Origin: Pocillopora verrucosa
Lineage: Eukaryota > Cnidaria > Anthozoa > Scleractinia > Pocilloporidae
Direction of reading: 5' to 3'
DNA: 64,000 nucleotides
Assembly: GCF_036669915.1 (NCBI RefSeq)
Contig: NC_089312.1
Coordinates: 10,174,938 to 10,238,937, forward strand
Position 1 is the first letter of the stretch, and every line of letters begins with the position of its first letter. A model generated the notes under the pieces. That model searched no databases, had not been told where the DNA came from, and worked only from the letters and a program-made list of their open reading frames with translations. The translations under genes were made by a program, and so were the position numbers. Shown piece after piece: positions 46,161 through 57,483 of this stretch.

Positions 46161-47288
46161 TAAATTTTTTTTTAAGGAGGCTTTGTTGTGTTCAAAGATC
46201 TGAGTGTGAATTGATCTGTGTAAAGTGGTAGTCATTACTGTTGTGTATTAGGGTTCATTATATACCACTATGGAGTAAAGTGTGCACAGACCAAGTGCTC
46301 TACACAACTGCTTTATTAGAATACCATGGAGTTTATTACACACGATGATATTGAGCATTATCACATGACTGTGTTCAAGGGTGGGCAAACCAATAGAATA
46401 AAGATTATGTAATAGCTAAAGTATTTATCCAAATAGGAACAAACACTACAATTACATTCTTCATTGTTTGTGTTACATTTGGAAAATGGATGGGCAATAG
46501 ATCACATTCTTGGCAAGACCTTCTTGAAAACTTTACCACTTACAGCAGGGTCACCGTTTGAACAAGCTAAGACAACATATGAACTTGGCCACCGCAATGC
46601 AAATGCAAATGTTAGTAATAAAAGGTGTCCTGCTAAGAGGTTGGTTGATAAAGGAAGGTAAACCACCCTACCAGAATTTAAAAAGCCAACGTTTTGGGAA
46701 TTATCCTTGATGAAGGGCTGGTGCTACCTAGATTTCATCTGTGGCTAGGCATCATTTCTTGAGTTTATAACTGTAGCTGCCAACCAAAGAATGACAAGTA
46801 ATCTGGCAGAAGGCCAAGCTGCTACCCTCCACATTTATTCCCAGAAATTCTCCCAGGCAGCAGGTAAGCACATTTCTATTTTCCTATACAGGCATTTTTT
46901 TACACAGGCAGTAACTCCTCACAAGGATGGAGTCAGATTTGCTCAGTGTAACTGTTGTGGTTCAATTTTATCCTTGGTTCAAATGTGCCTTTCTTTTGTT
47001 TTTGGGTATTGTAATGTATGATAATGAGTTTGAAACAAAGTAAAATAAAATTTGAACCAAGGATAAATTGAACTACAACATAACGATGCAAAGCAATGGC
47101 TATCTAATTTTTAGTGGAGGCATTTCCACTCCCCTCATCATCCCCCGGCCGCACCCCCTATTCTAATCTATAACCCAGATCCCCTCTTCTCGGTAAGAGG
47201 GACACAACATGTCAACATATATAGACACATTGTACCAGAAAATCAAAATGGCGGTAGAAGTGTGAGTTGTGTTTTCGAGTTGCGGATC
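46161..47288. other. Intergenic DNA between RABEPK and TTI1
   Basis: Holds repeat fragments, a fold-back MITE at 46950-47082, and the TTI1 promoter. A six-codon upstream frame (ATG GCG GTA GAA GTG TGA, 47248-47265) precedes the TTI1 start by 23 nt and overlaps a YY1-like aaaatggcgg. Confidence 0.5.
46950..47082. repeat. Fold-back MITE
   Basis: Inverted arms of about 30 bp: tgttgtggttcaattttatc (from 46950) continuing ttggttcaaa, and the inverse ending gaactacaaca (about 47050-47080). The loop is about 70 bp. Confidence 0.75.
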
Positions 47289-50200
47289 ATGGCTCCTGAT
47301 CCCAGTGAATCATTCAGAGAGCTTCGGCCTGTCTGTATAAAACTTTCAAAGGAACCTTCACCACAAAACATCAAAGATTTGGAGGCTAAACTACGGATTT
47401 TAAATCCAGCGCACCTCACCCAACTGGTAGAGTACGTGTTGTTTCCTCTAAAACTTGCCTTGCAGAGCAGCAATGCTACAAACGAAGTACAAGAAACAGC
47501 TGTTGGATGCATCGAAACTCTCTTTAGACGTGCACGTGTTTGTCAGCTGAGAACATTTGAAGAAATGTTTAATTACATGTGCATGCTTCTAAGTTCAAGG
47601 GAAGGGGGTCCGGGTCACTTGGCTGACATTCCCGAAGAACTTAAGCTGAATGTCGTCAAATGTCTCTCTTGCCTTCTCCAGAGCTCATCACTTGTGGTTA
47701 GAGGTGCATTTTATTCACCACGTCTGCTTCCAGTTCTTGGGCATTCAGTGAGCGTCTTGTTGGCATTGTCAGGAAACGAGAAAGCCAGAAATTTAAGAGT
47801 GTGTGCCCTTGAGTGCCTCAGTTATTTGGCTTGTTGCAGCGAAAACTTTGGTTGGCAGTCAGAGGTCGGAAGCGATCCTCAGCAGCAAGATGACAGGCTC
47901 GCATTACAAGATGCAATCAAGGATTCTGTAGCACAAGCATTTGCTTCATTTGTACCTGGAATTTCAACAGCTTTATGCCGAATTATTACAGGAGACACTA
48001 AACAAGGCCATGCGGTTATTACCCAGGCCATCTCTGTGTGGGGGGACGTTCTTTCTTTAGTGATGAATGATAAGTATTTGCCAATAAAACAATCAGAGGA
48101 TAAAGACATCATTACACAACTTATGTCACTGACTACTGCAGATAAGTGTAATGAACCACAAGAAAACCCAAAACAAGAAATTTCAAGCTCAAATCCAGAA
48201 GGAAACGATAAACTGCAGCAGTTAAAAGTTGACAGAAGTTTAGAATGGTTTCAGGAGACAGGAAAAAAATTAAAAGTTGTCATTGGAAGACTTAGTATCA
48301 TTTCTGCACACTCTAACTGGAAAGTGCGACTTTCATTGGCAAAGTTCTGTGACAAACTTCTTGAAAACTGCAAGGACTCATTAGAAAATTGTGCATCCAC
48401 TCTGGTGGATCTCTTGGTTGGATTGACTGAGGATGATTATTCACAAGTGGCATCACTCAGTAAAAAAGCCCTAAGTAAACTTTCTGAAAGACTTGGAAAT
48501 GGTGAGGACTGTTATCTATGTTTTTAGGCTTTGCCTATTTTGGTACAGCTAGAAAACTTATTAGGCTTCTTTCTGGTTGTGATTTAAACATGAAAAAGTG
48601 GGATCAATATCAGTATCTAGGCAACTGCCCACCTACCCCTCCCCTAACCCAACAACAGTCTATTAATAACAAGTTAGGGTTAATGTTGGGTTAGGGGAGG
48701 GGTAGGTGGGCAGTTGCCCAGATACTGATATTGATCTAAAAAGTGCAATAATAGAGCACTTACCATATGCTTTCATTTTTTGGTTCATGTTCAATGTGCT
48801 TTAATGATATCTTATCTTAAGTTAAACTAGGTTAAGCTGTATAGCTATCACGTGATAATTTGAGTTGATATAAATTTGGCCATAGGAGAAAGTTTCTAAT
48901 TAAAAGCTTGTGTTTTATCTCTCACTCTGACTAAGGGCTTACACTCAAAACATCAGTTTTAGAAACTCTATACGATGGCAAACATACAGTATCAATCAGA
49001 TGATGAACCAAATTATCCCATATACCCACCACAGATTCAGCACCGTAGTTTCTTACCCCTTACCCCAGAAAGTTATGCCTTCTATAGGTAATGGTTTTGT
49101 GTAAAACCAGGTATTATAAAGGAAAAGTGCCATCCATGACCAAAGTCAAATAAGTTTTTTTAATTGTTTATAAGCGTTGTTGAACAGATTTTGCAGACTA
49201 TTTGCCTACTAGACACTGAGTCAAAATAGATCCACTTGTCTTTTTGTATTAATTTTTTTTTATTTCTTAATTTACTAGGTCCCAGCCCACTGAACTCCAT
49301 GTTGGAGGAGAATCTTCATTTAGCATTGACATCACTCCCTAGACTCATGAGAACAGGGGATGATGCTCAAAAAATCCAAAGCCTTAACCTTGTTCTTGGT
49401 TATTTAAGCCTCCTTGGTAACCGGCTTTATAACTTGCTGAATTCTTCATCTTATTTGAAGAGACTTTCCCTTGCCCTGATTCAGGTATGAGGAACTTTAA
49501 AATTCTGATATGTGTACAGTGTATTTGCAAAATGTTTAGAATAGAATAGAGGTGTCATGAAAAAAAGTTTCTTTGATTTAACAATAAGTGATAAAGAGGA
49601 ACAGCATTTTTACCTCTCTACAGTCTTCAAGTTCTAATGAAATCTGAAATTATCAAAATTAGCGAAACTCAGGGGCAGATCCTGAAAATTGTGGTAGAGA
49701 GTGCTGAAAAAATTTTGTGTAGATTATAAGATCATTCCATGCATGGGATTAGCCACAACATGTGGACATGATCAGGGTGACACCATATTATAGTGCCTTG
49801 CAAAAAGAGTTTGGGATCATGAACTGTAAATCTCCCCATGTGGGGATACTTCTCAAAGTTATGTGAGTCAAAGCTGTCAGTATTAGTGCATCCATAGATG
49901 ACTTATGTTAAAGCAAAGCATGTCATGTTGGAGTACTAGTCTTTCACAACCCCTTTAAGAGAAAAACTGATCAGTACTAATAGCCAAGTTAGAATATAGG
50001 TATGTTTTATAGGATATATCACGAGGTTTGTTCATGACAATAATCTCAAGTCTTTAGAGCAGTCTTTTTTTTAATTCTTGTTTGATGAGGCAACAACACT
50101 TTTATTCCACCTTTTTATAAGATAGAATAAATTTACAGCACAGCTAGTCCTTTCTGTAAAATTGCAGAGCACTATGGAAACCCAAAAACAGGCCTTACTT

Positions 50201-53200
50201 CATCCTTCAAACTTTTACAGGTTCTAGAGTTTGATGTTGGTGATGTGGGAATTGTAGAAGAAAAAACACCATCTTTGTCAGAAACAGCAGTTCTACCATC
50301 AGAGACTGAAGGACAAAACCCAATGTCATACCTAGTAAACCAGTTCACAGCCAGCACATATCCAAAATACCACTTCAAGCATTTCACAGATGAAAAAGTT
50401 AAGGTGGCTGTGAACCAAATTTGTCGTACCATTGGTTACCATGGCAACCTTCCTCTTGTGGTTGATCACTTCCTTGACTTGTTTCATGAATCAAAGCTGT
50501 ACCAGAAGCAAGCTGTTTATATTTTGAGTGAGATTGTAGTGGGTTCCTCACAAGGAGTAGCAGATAGTAACACAACTTTTTGTAATGGTAAGATGTAGAA
50601 AATTAGTTTTAAGCCAGGGTCTCCAATTTGTTTGAAAGCTGAAGGCAGTTAAGAAAGGTCATTTTGGACATCATGTTGATTTTTCTGATCACACTCAAGA
50701 CCATGAGCTATTTGGTTAAAATGTTCCAAGCACATGAACCTTTGAATCTTGGAATTTGAAACTTGCAATTGAGTTAAACCTCTGAACCTGTTTATGATAA
50801 ATTATGCTTTAAGTTAAACTAAGAAATGACCCACGTACAAATGTTTTTGATAGTATTTCAATAAATGTATAACTGTTCATTAGGAATTAATTTAGTTGGC
50901 ACAGTGCAGCTGATGTTATCCTCAGCTTTATTCATGACAGGAAAGTTACTGCTTGACTAACGTGCGGCTTGAAACCAAGGTTTCAGTACTTTTGCTGACA
51001 ATAATCTGTCAAGAAAGGTATACAAATATCGTGCATTAATTACTTTGTATAAGTTGATACACCTCAAAATCCTGAAACACCCTACACTGGAAATTTTGGC
51101 TCTACATTTTTTCCTAGAAGCCAATTGAAAAAATAGTTACTGGTATTTTGTTTTCCCTGCAGGGACAGAAGATGACCACAAACTGTTGAAAAACCATAGC
51201 AAAAACTATAAAGAGGTTCATGATACTGTAGAACTCCTAATTACTGAGTACATTTCAGACATTAACTGGAACTTGGTGACATCAAATCCTCAAGTAATGC
51301 CTTCACGTAAACCTGTCACAACAGACCCACATGATTTCCTCACTGTCAAGAAAGAGACCAAGTTACGAAAAGCACTACCTTTTGAAGTTTTGAATAGCAA
51401 TGTGCAACTCAGCTGTTTGTTGCTGGAAGCAATCGGAGTGTTTTCCACTGTTATTCCTTTGCAATTTGAGGCATTTTAATGCAGGTTCTTTACCCCATCA
51501 TGGCTAAGCTAGGAAGTGACAATGCCACTGTAAGTCGCTCAGCATATGAGACTCTGGTGAAGATTTGCCAGAGCTGTGAGTATGAATCAGTGGATGACCT
51601 GATTTCCAGAAATGCTGACTACCTAGTGAATGCTATATCTCTGGATTTCAAGTATGTTTTCATGAACTGTCAAGCTCCTTGTGCTAAGAGTGATGATCCA
51701 GTACAGTAACCCAGGCATTCTTTCCATTATCGAGGACACCCTCATGGATATATTTTCAGTTATTGATCTCTATCCTGATGAGTTACTGTACCTTTTGATG
51801 AAAGTGTTAAATGTCCTGGTTCTTATGATAAAGAAGTGGTTTCCAGCTCCAGTGAAAGAAGAAGTGATCAAGGAGCCTAAGGAAGAGGTACAAGTTGTAC
51901 TCACAAACCTTTTTTTTTTCTACAAATCAACCAAGTTCATTACAAAATATAATTCTTTATTTGTAGAAATATTTAAGACACATAATTATAGTGTCAGTAT
52001 ATTAAGGGTTGATACTTGAATATTAGGGTATAAGGAAGCTTATAGTGATCCATAACTTCTGGGGCATATCTGAATCAATTACTGCTTGGAGTATTGCTAC
52101 TTCTGCTGGACAGTATGTTTGATGTAGTCCATTGTAGTTTGCCCCAAATGATTTGGTTAAAATTCCTAGACAGCGAGACAGGTTGGTCAAAATGATCCAA
52201 CAACTGGCTCATTTCTCTTTTTATTCTGGTAAACTTGCCAGTTATTCCAAAGGCTTTTAGCTCAATTTTCAGCAGGGAATCATGGTGTCAATGACCCTTA
52301 ATGCTGTTTACTTTGTAATTCACAGCCTGGTTACTCAAAATCTTTTTTACAACCCTGGGGAGAATACGAATTAATTGAAAGTGTCTCTGCCAGGACCACA
52401 TGGTGCATAAAGAAGACTGGGGTTCATACAAATCTTTTATTTCATTTGTTTTTCTTGACTGTGATGAGGTAGGCTTTCTTTACTTAATGCTTGCTGATTT
52501 GCATAGAAACCAATCAGCATCTGTCAAGAGGGACAGAATTCTGAGTTTAACAAAGATGAGGATACTAACACAACACCAGACCAGATACGGCAATATTTCT
52601 TGGATTATCACAAAAGAAAGCAACAAGCCATGGGATATGTGGATGAAAAAGACCTTGAGGGAACAGAAGCAAAAGATTGGGAGGAAAAGATTGAAGAGGA
52701 ACAGTTTGAGGCAGACAAGAAACCTGAAGTGCCAAGACATGTTAAATATGTAAACAATGGTGAGCCAGTTTGCAATGTATGGATGTAAAATATTATTTTG
52801 TCTTAGTGGTGGGCTTTTTTCTGGAATCTAGTTAAAAGAGATGAAATTTTTAAACTAGTTTTCAAGGCTTAGAAAAAAGCAAAGTGAGAAAATAGAGACT
52901 AAATAATGAATCCTAGGCTGTTTTTATTATTTCATTATGCACATTTACATTGTGTAACAGTCTCTTGATTACATCAAGTCTGAAACGCCACAACTTGAAC
53001 CCCTAATGGAGACTAGCATCTAATTTCTCCTTGGCGTGCAATATCAGTCCTGGATCAAACACTAAGGTCACAAGGATAAAGGGAATGAAACCAATCAAAG
53101 AGGTTCTTGACTGGTAAACAAATTCTCCTTGTCACCACGTTAGGAAAGTTATAGAACAGTGTGGAGAATATGCATACTGATGTTAGGGTGCGAACGGTTA

Positions 53201-55408
53201 AAGTGGGTAAGTTTCTAAAGAAACTGTGGTGCTGTGTCAGTGGAAGGGTATAACAAAGTAATTTAGTATTATCAACTGGGTCAATAATACCAATAATACC
53301 AATAGAGTTTCAAAGCTGGCTATTTTGAGTGTTAGTCCTTTGTCAGAGCAGGCTAATACTGGATACATCAGCTTTGAAACTCTTAACACTGGCCAATTTA
53401 CACTTAGCAACTCTGTGTTTCTTTTGCAAAAATAGTATTGATATTAATACATCAAGATGGTTGCACTTGGGTTTGGAAAGATGGTTTTATTGCAAATTGT
53501 ATGAAAGGATCTTTAATTAATGAATTTTTCTAAGGAATCCAGTATAACTGGGTATGAAACCTGCATGGATTACTTTTTGTTATGTAGGTGCTGGAAAAGT
53601 GTGTACATTTCCTGTCATCAAAGTCTCCATGGCTACTTCTCTTAGTGCTGGATACAATTGACATTGGTGTTCAGGCCATTAGCCAGTCAGAAGACCAACT
53701 CCTTCCCATGATTCATCGCTTGTGGCCACCAATGGTTAAGAGATTCACAGATGATGAACAGGTAAATGAGATGGAAGTTTTTTCTCATTATTTTATTTGT
53801 TTCTATCCATTGTCTCCAACTCCTTGTTTGCAATTTTGCAAAAGTGCCTTGTCAAAAGGGCAAAAACTGTCATACCATAATCTGACAATTTTTTTTTTCC
53901 TCTTTCCCTCAAGTACAGACTTAATGGGTTAATATCAGTATCTGAGCAACTGCACGCTTACCCCTCCCTGAACCCAACATTAACACAATTTTTTTTATCA
54001 GTTGATTATCATTGGTTAGGGGAAGGTTAGGTGCTCAGTTTCTCAGATACTGACATTGATCTGACTTTACCTACTTACTATGTGACCAAATCTGAAGAGC
54101 TAATGACTGTGTGCCGTTAATAACATGCACAAATTACCATGATTAAACAAGAAGTAAACTGTTTCATTTGTCTCCCACCTAACATTGCATGTTCTTGTTG
54201 CAGGTGGTAACAATCAAGGCTGTTTCTGTTTTGTGCACCATGTGTGAAGCATCAGGAAGCTTTATGTACCGTCGAGTTATCAAGGACACCATTCCATCCA
54301 TTATTGCTTTTCTTGATAACAGGCGTCAGTGAGCCTAAAGGCCGCCCAGTCTACTCTCAGTCTCAGTCATTCAAGCAGCAGCTGGCCATGTTGAAGAGCC
54401 TGGGTCGGTTGTGTAAACAGTTAGAAATTGGTGAAACAATGCTTTGTTCTGTAGTGTGTTTTGTACCCATTAACCTCAGCTTGCCGACAGCCTAAGCTAC
54501 TTCAACAAGTATGTGATAAAGCACCTAGGTAGAGCATCAACCATGAGCAGAGCACAAGCTTGTTCCTATGTAACTGTGTCAAAAAAGAGGGGCCCTGAAC
54601 AGTAACCACTCACATCCATGTGGGAGGGTCCCTTGAACCACCAAACCCATATACTTGATTTGATGGGCAATATGCAAATGTAGCAATAGACCATTGACAG
54701 TGAAGTGTAACAATACTTCAACGTTGTAACAGTTTTGATACAATTTTACTTGGTTACAAAAAATTGAATATTTCCTTTACAAATATCCTCCAAAAACTCA
54801 TCCTACAGATGAGTGTTACAATACTTGAACATTGTTAACAGTTCTGAAGCACTTTACTTGGTAAAAAAAAAAACCAAAAAAATTGAATATTCCTTTACAG
54901 GATATCCTCAACCAAAACTTCACCCTACATAGCCAATCAAAATCACAGCTTTGTAACTTAGAAGACTTTTTAAAAGTAACCAATCTCTTATAAGTTTGTG
55001 TACCATTGGTTTGACCTTAATATCTACTTGCGATTGTTCTTAGCAGTCAGCAGTTGATGCATTTACAGACTTTTCACTCAGCTGATCCAGACTTCATCTG
55101 GCTGAGCTATGAATGACTGATAACCAACTTGCCCAGGAGAGCTTACTAAACCACCACATGAAACATCCCAGCCAGTCCTACTGGCAGGAGTTCTTCCACA
55201 AATGCAGAAGAATATGGCTGAGCATGTAAACATGCTGTTTATCCAGCCTGTAAATAGCAACCAAGTATCGTGGACTTTTTTTGTTGAAACTGGTCTTGAA
55301 CTTGTTTCTGAGGAGCTATTGTTCTTGTTAGCAATTGTTTGGAATCCTCCCCGGGCCTGTCCTCCCCTCCCCGTCCCCCTCTCGTTAATGTTGGTAACAG
55401 GAACATGA
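47289..55408 (+). CDS. TTI1: TELO2-interacting protein 1, 3' part frame-broken
   Basis: HEAT-repeat scaffold of the TTT complex (TELO2-TTI1-TTI2), which helps Hsp90 mature PIKK kinases such as mTOR, ATM and ATR. Exons: 47289-48501, 49279-49484, 50221-50587, 51163-51887, 52507-52749, 53588-53761, 54204-54508 and a last one from about 55051. The first three are clean (SFRELRPVCIKLSK; FASFVPGISTALCRIITGD with TKQGH; LALTSLPRLM; GYHGNLPLVVDHF). After that, similarity to human TTI1 jumps between frames. A base seems missing at 51474-51477 (stop at 51477). Frame returns near 51675-51682. Further breaks lie near 54321-54326, 54451-54458 and 55100-55130. Splice sites remain good throughout, so either sequencing indels or recent decay is possible. 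The end is uncertain; a C-terminal-like block (CPGELTKPPHETSQP) is in the frame closing at 55408. Confidence 0.85.
48602..48736. repeat. Fold-back MITE with about 50-bp arms in TTI1 intron 1
   Basis: Arms 48602-48652 and 48684-48736 are near-perfect inverses (gatcaatatcagtatct ... agatactgatattgatc, with cccacctacccctccccta inside). The loop is about 30 bp. A diverged relative sits at 53931-54062 in TTI1 intron 6. Confidence 0.85.
53000..53405. repeat. Two adjacent dispersed repeats in TTI1 intron 5
   Basis: 53000-53200 is a member of the 'ctaatttctccttg...ggttaa' family, and 53205-53405 is a member of the 'gtggtgctg...aactgggtcaa...ggccaattta' fold-back family. They occupy half of the intron. 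Confidence 0.6.
53931..54062. repeat. Fold-back MITE (relative of 48602-48736)
   Basis: Arms aatatcagtatctgagcaact (from 53931) and the inverse ending gatactgacattgat (54046-54060) flank a loop of about 40 bp; more diverged than the copy in intron 1. Confidence 0.7.
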
Positions 55409-55649
55409 GACTCCCTGTAAAAAGCTTCACATTGAGACAACAGTAGGGTGTTTCAACAAAACTTGATGAGATTTAGAGCTTTTGCTTTAACAGTCTATTG
55501 AAGTTGTATGGTCCACGTTGTATTCAGATTTCTTTATTAGTTAAATGTCGCGCTCAGTAGAGTCGGCAAGTTATTAAAATCTTTCTTGTTTTGATAAATA
55601 AGTTATTGTTTCTGCAAGACTAAGTCATGCCAAAGGTTCTTTGGTATCA

Positions 55650-56290
55650 AACAGCCTGCACATGATAAACATGTAGTGTTCAGGTATAATCTAGCAATAG
55701 ATTTTGTACTGTCTCATCCAACTTCTATGCAAGAGGAGATGTGTTTATTTTATCTACTGACTCCTGCCTTGGACCCAGCCACTAAAGTTCTTGTTTTGGC
55801 TTTGGCAGTCAAGTATTGAATTGTTTTCAGTAAGTACGACGGTTTGTCAAGTTATTGGGTGACATTCTTCTGAACGTGTTTAGGTCAGTGTTCTGACAAA
55901 TAATGCTTGATCTTTCAAGGTCATTCGGCCAGCATACCCACTACTGCCGACCGATAAGTAATATAAAAAGCGTGAGCTATACAGACTGTATAGAGTTTCA
56001 CAGTAAGAGAATTCGACCAGAGTTACTCATCATAAGCATGAGTCGATCAGATTCGATCTGTCAGTCAGTGTGTTAGAGGAGAGAGAAGGATACAAAAGAG
56101 GTAAAAAAATAAGTAAAAGAAAATAAGTGATAGAAATAAAGTGCTGTAGGTAGAATGTCTTAGAGGCCGGAGAGTTCAGGAATAACGGGTCGAAAACGAT
56201 TTTCATTCGATAATCACTTTGGTCCCACCGTCCCCGCGTGAGCGCCGAAGCACATGCTTTTTCTGTGTTTTGTGAGAACTGAATCTTGGG
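55650..56290 (+). mobile_element. Possible solo LTR or LTR fragment
   Basis: A strong TATA box (tataaaaag, 55962-55970) is followed 165 bp later by AATAAA (56135-56140) and then a 'gataatcactttggtcccaccgtcc' stretch. This is the promoter plus poly(A) order seen in LTRs. No protein-coding part, second LTR or target duplication was found, so a plain promoter is equally possible. Confidence 0.25.
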
Positions 56291-57347
56291 CCGAAGGAAT
56301 GCCCTAAGTGACTATCATTTGTTGTTTTTTTTCCCTTCTGGATGGCCTCACAGAACTTGTCAAAACACTGAAATTGATCTTTTTTGGAAACATTGTGACT
56401 TATTTCGTCATTTTTTTGTGTTAAGTTTTTTTAACGTTAGGTTCACACGTGAAAATATCTGTGGGAGGTTACGAAACAAGAAGACATGGTATAAACATTC
56501 GTAAGAATCACTGATAATACTATTTGAATAATTATATAGTCGCCTTATACATGTGAATATGAAGCAATGCGCCTTTTAATTAAACCAAATTCGTAAACCT
56601 TACAATTAAAACGAATTAATGAAAAATATTTGTTGGGAGCAGATCTCGCGATTATCGAAATTGATCTCTCTAAATAATCTCGTACTTTTATTTTAAAAAC
56701 TATTAATAAAATCTTTTAAAAAGCCAAATATCGATTACAATTGTTAATTATTCAACGAACTGGAGGCGAATAGTACTTGCGAGTCCCTTCCAAACCAGCC
56801 AATCAGCGTGCGCAAAATCACTATTCCCCACTGTGGAATATATTTAATAAAAGAGAATCGAAAACAGTTTATAATCGCTTGACTAATATTATATATGAGA
56901 TATATAGTAAAATTTTACCGGAAATAGGTAAGTACAAGAGAATTATGATCCTTGATCAAGTAAAATGTCCTAAAGAAATAATAAAATAGACCTCGCAGCA
57001 ATTCGGAGATCATCGGTGAACTTAAAACAAATATAAGATGCAATAAATTCATACACGATGATTAAAATATATAAAAAAATGTCCAAATTTTGGATCTCAA
57101 TTTACAAGACTCAGCAATTTGAGATTCGTAAGTCTGCATGTCGCATATCTGCTACAGTTTGCCCAACATTGATATTACAGAAGACTGCACAAGGACAAGT
57201 CAAGAGTCCCTCAGCGAGCGTAGCTGTTCGTCAATTAAAGCCGTTTGGTTTCTTACCCGGCGATCGGAATAAACTAGTCAGTCTTGATTTCATGTTAAAG
57301 CAAACCTTTTTTGCAACATAATGTACACTTTCTGACCAAGCTTGATC

Positions 57348-57483
57348 GGTCAAGATGGTTGGATATTGGCCTCGTTTCTTTTTTTCTGTTTTGTTTTTGT
57401 TTGTTCTTATGGACCTCGACTTTGTCTCAGTTGATAAAAAAGCAGAAAAAACAAGACTTTGCCACTATCCAGCCATCTTGACC
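57348..57483. repeat. Fold-back MITE 'ggtcaagatggctggat'
   Basis: Arms 57348-57370 (ggtcaagatggttggatat + tggc) and 57461-57483 (the inverse, 21 of 23 matching) surround a loop of about 90 bp that is itself partly mirrored. A fragment of the same word occurs near 43190. Confidence 0.75.

Noticed and set aside
51474..51486. An intron explaining the TTI1 stop at 51477 (acceptor-like ttttaatgcag)
   Set aside because: Human and coral TTI1 align without a gap across this point if one base is added, so there is no room for an intron.
52750..52759. Alternative donor AATG|gtgagc for TTI1 exon 5
   Set aside because: It would enter exon 6 in the wrong phase; the donor at 52750 (TAT|gtaaac) joins in frame to VLEKCVHFLS, which matches human VMERCIHLLS.
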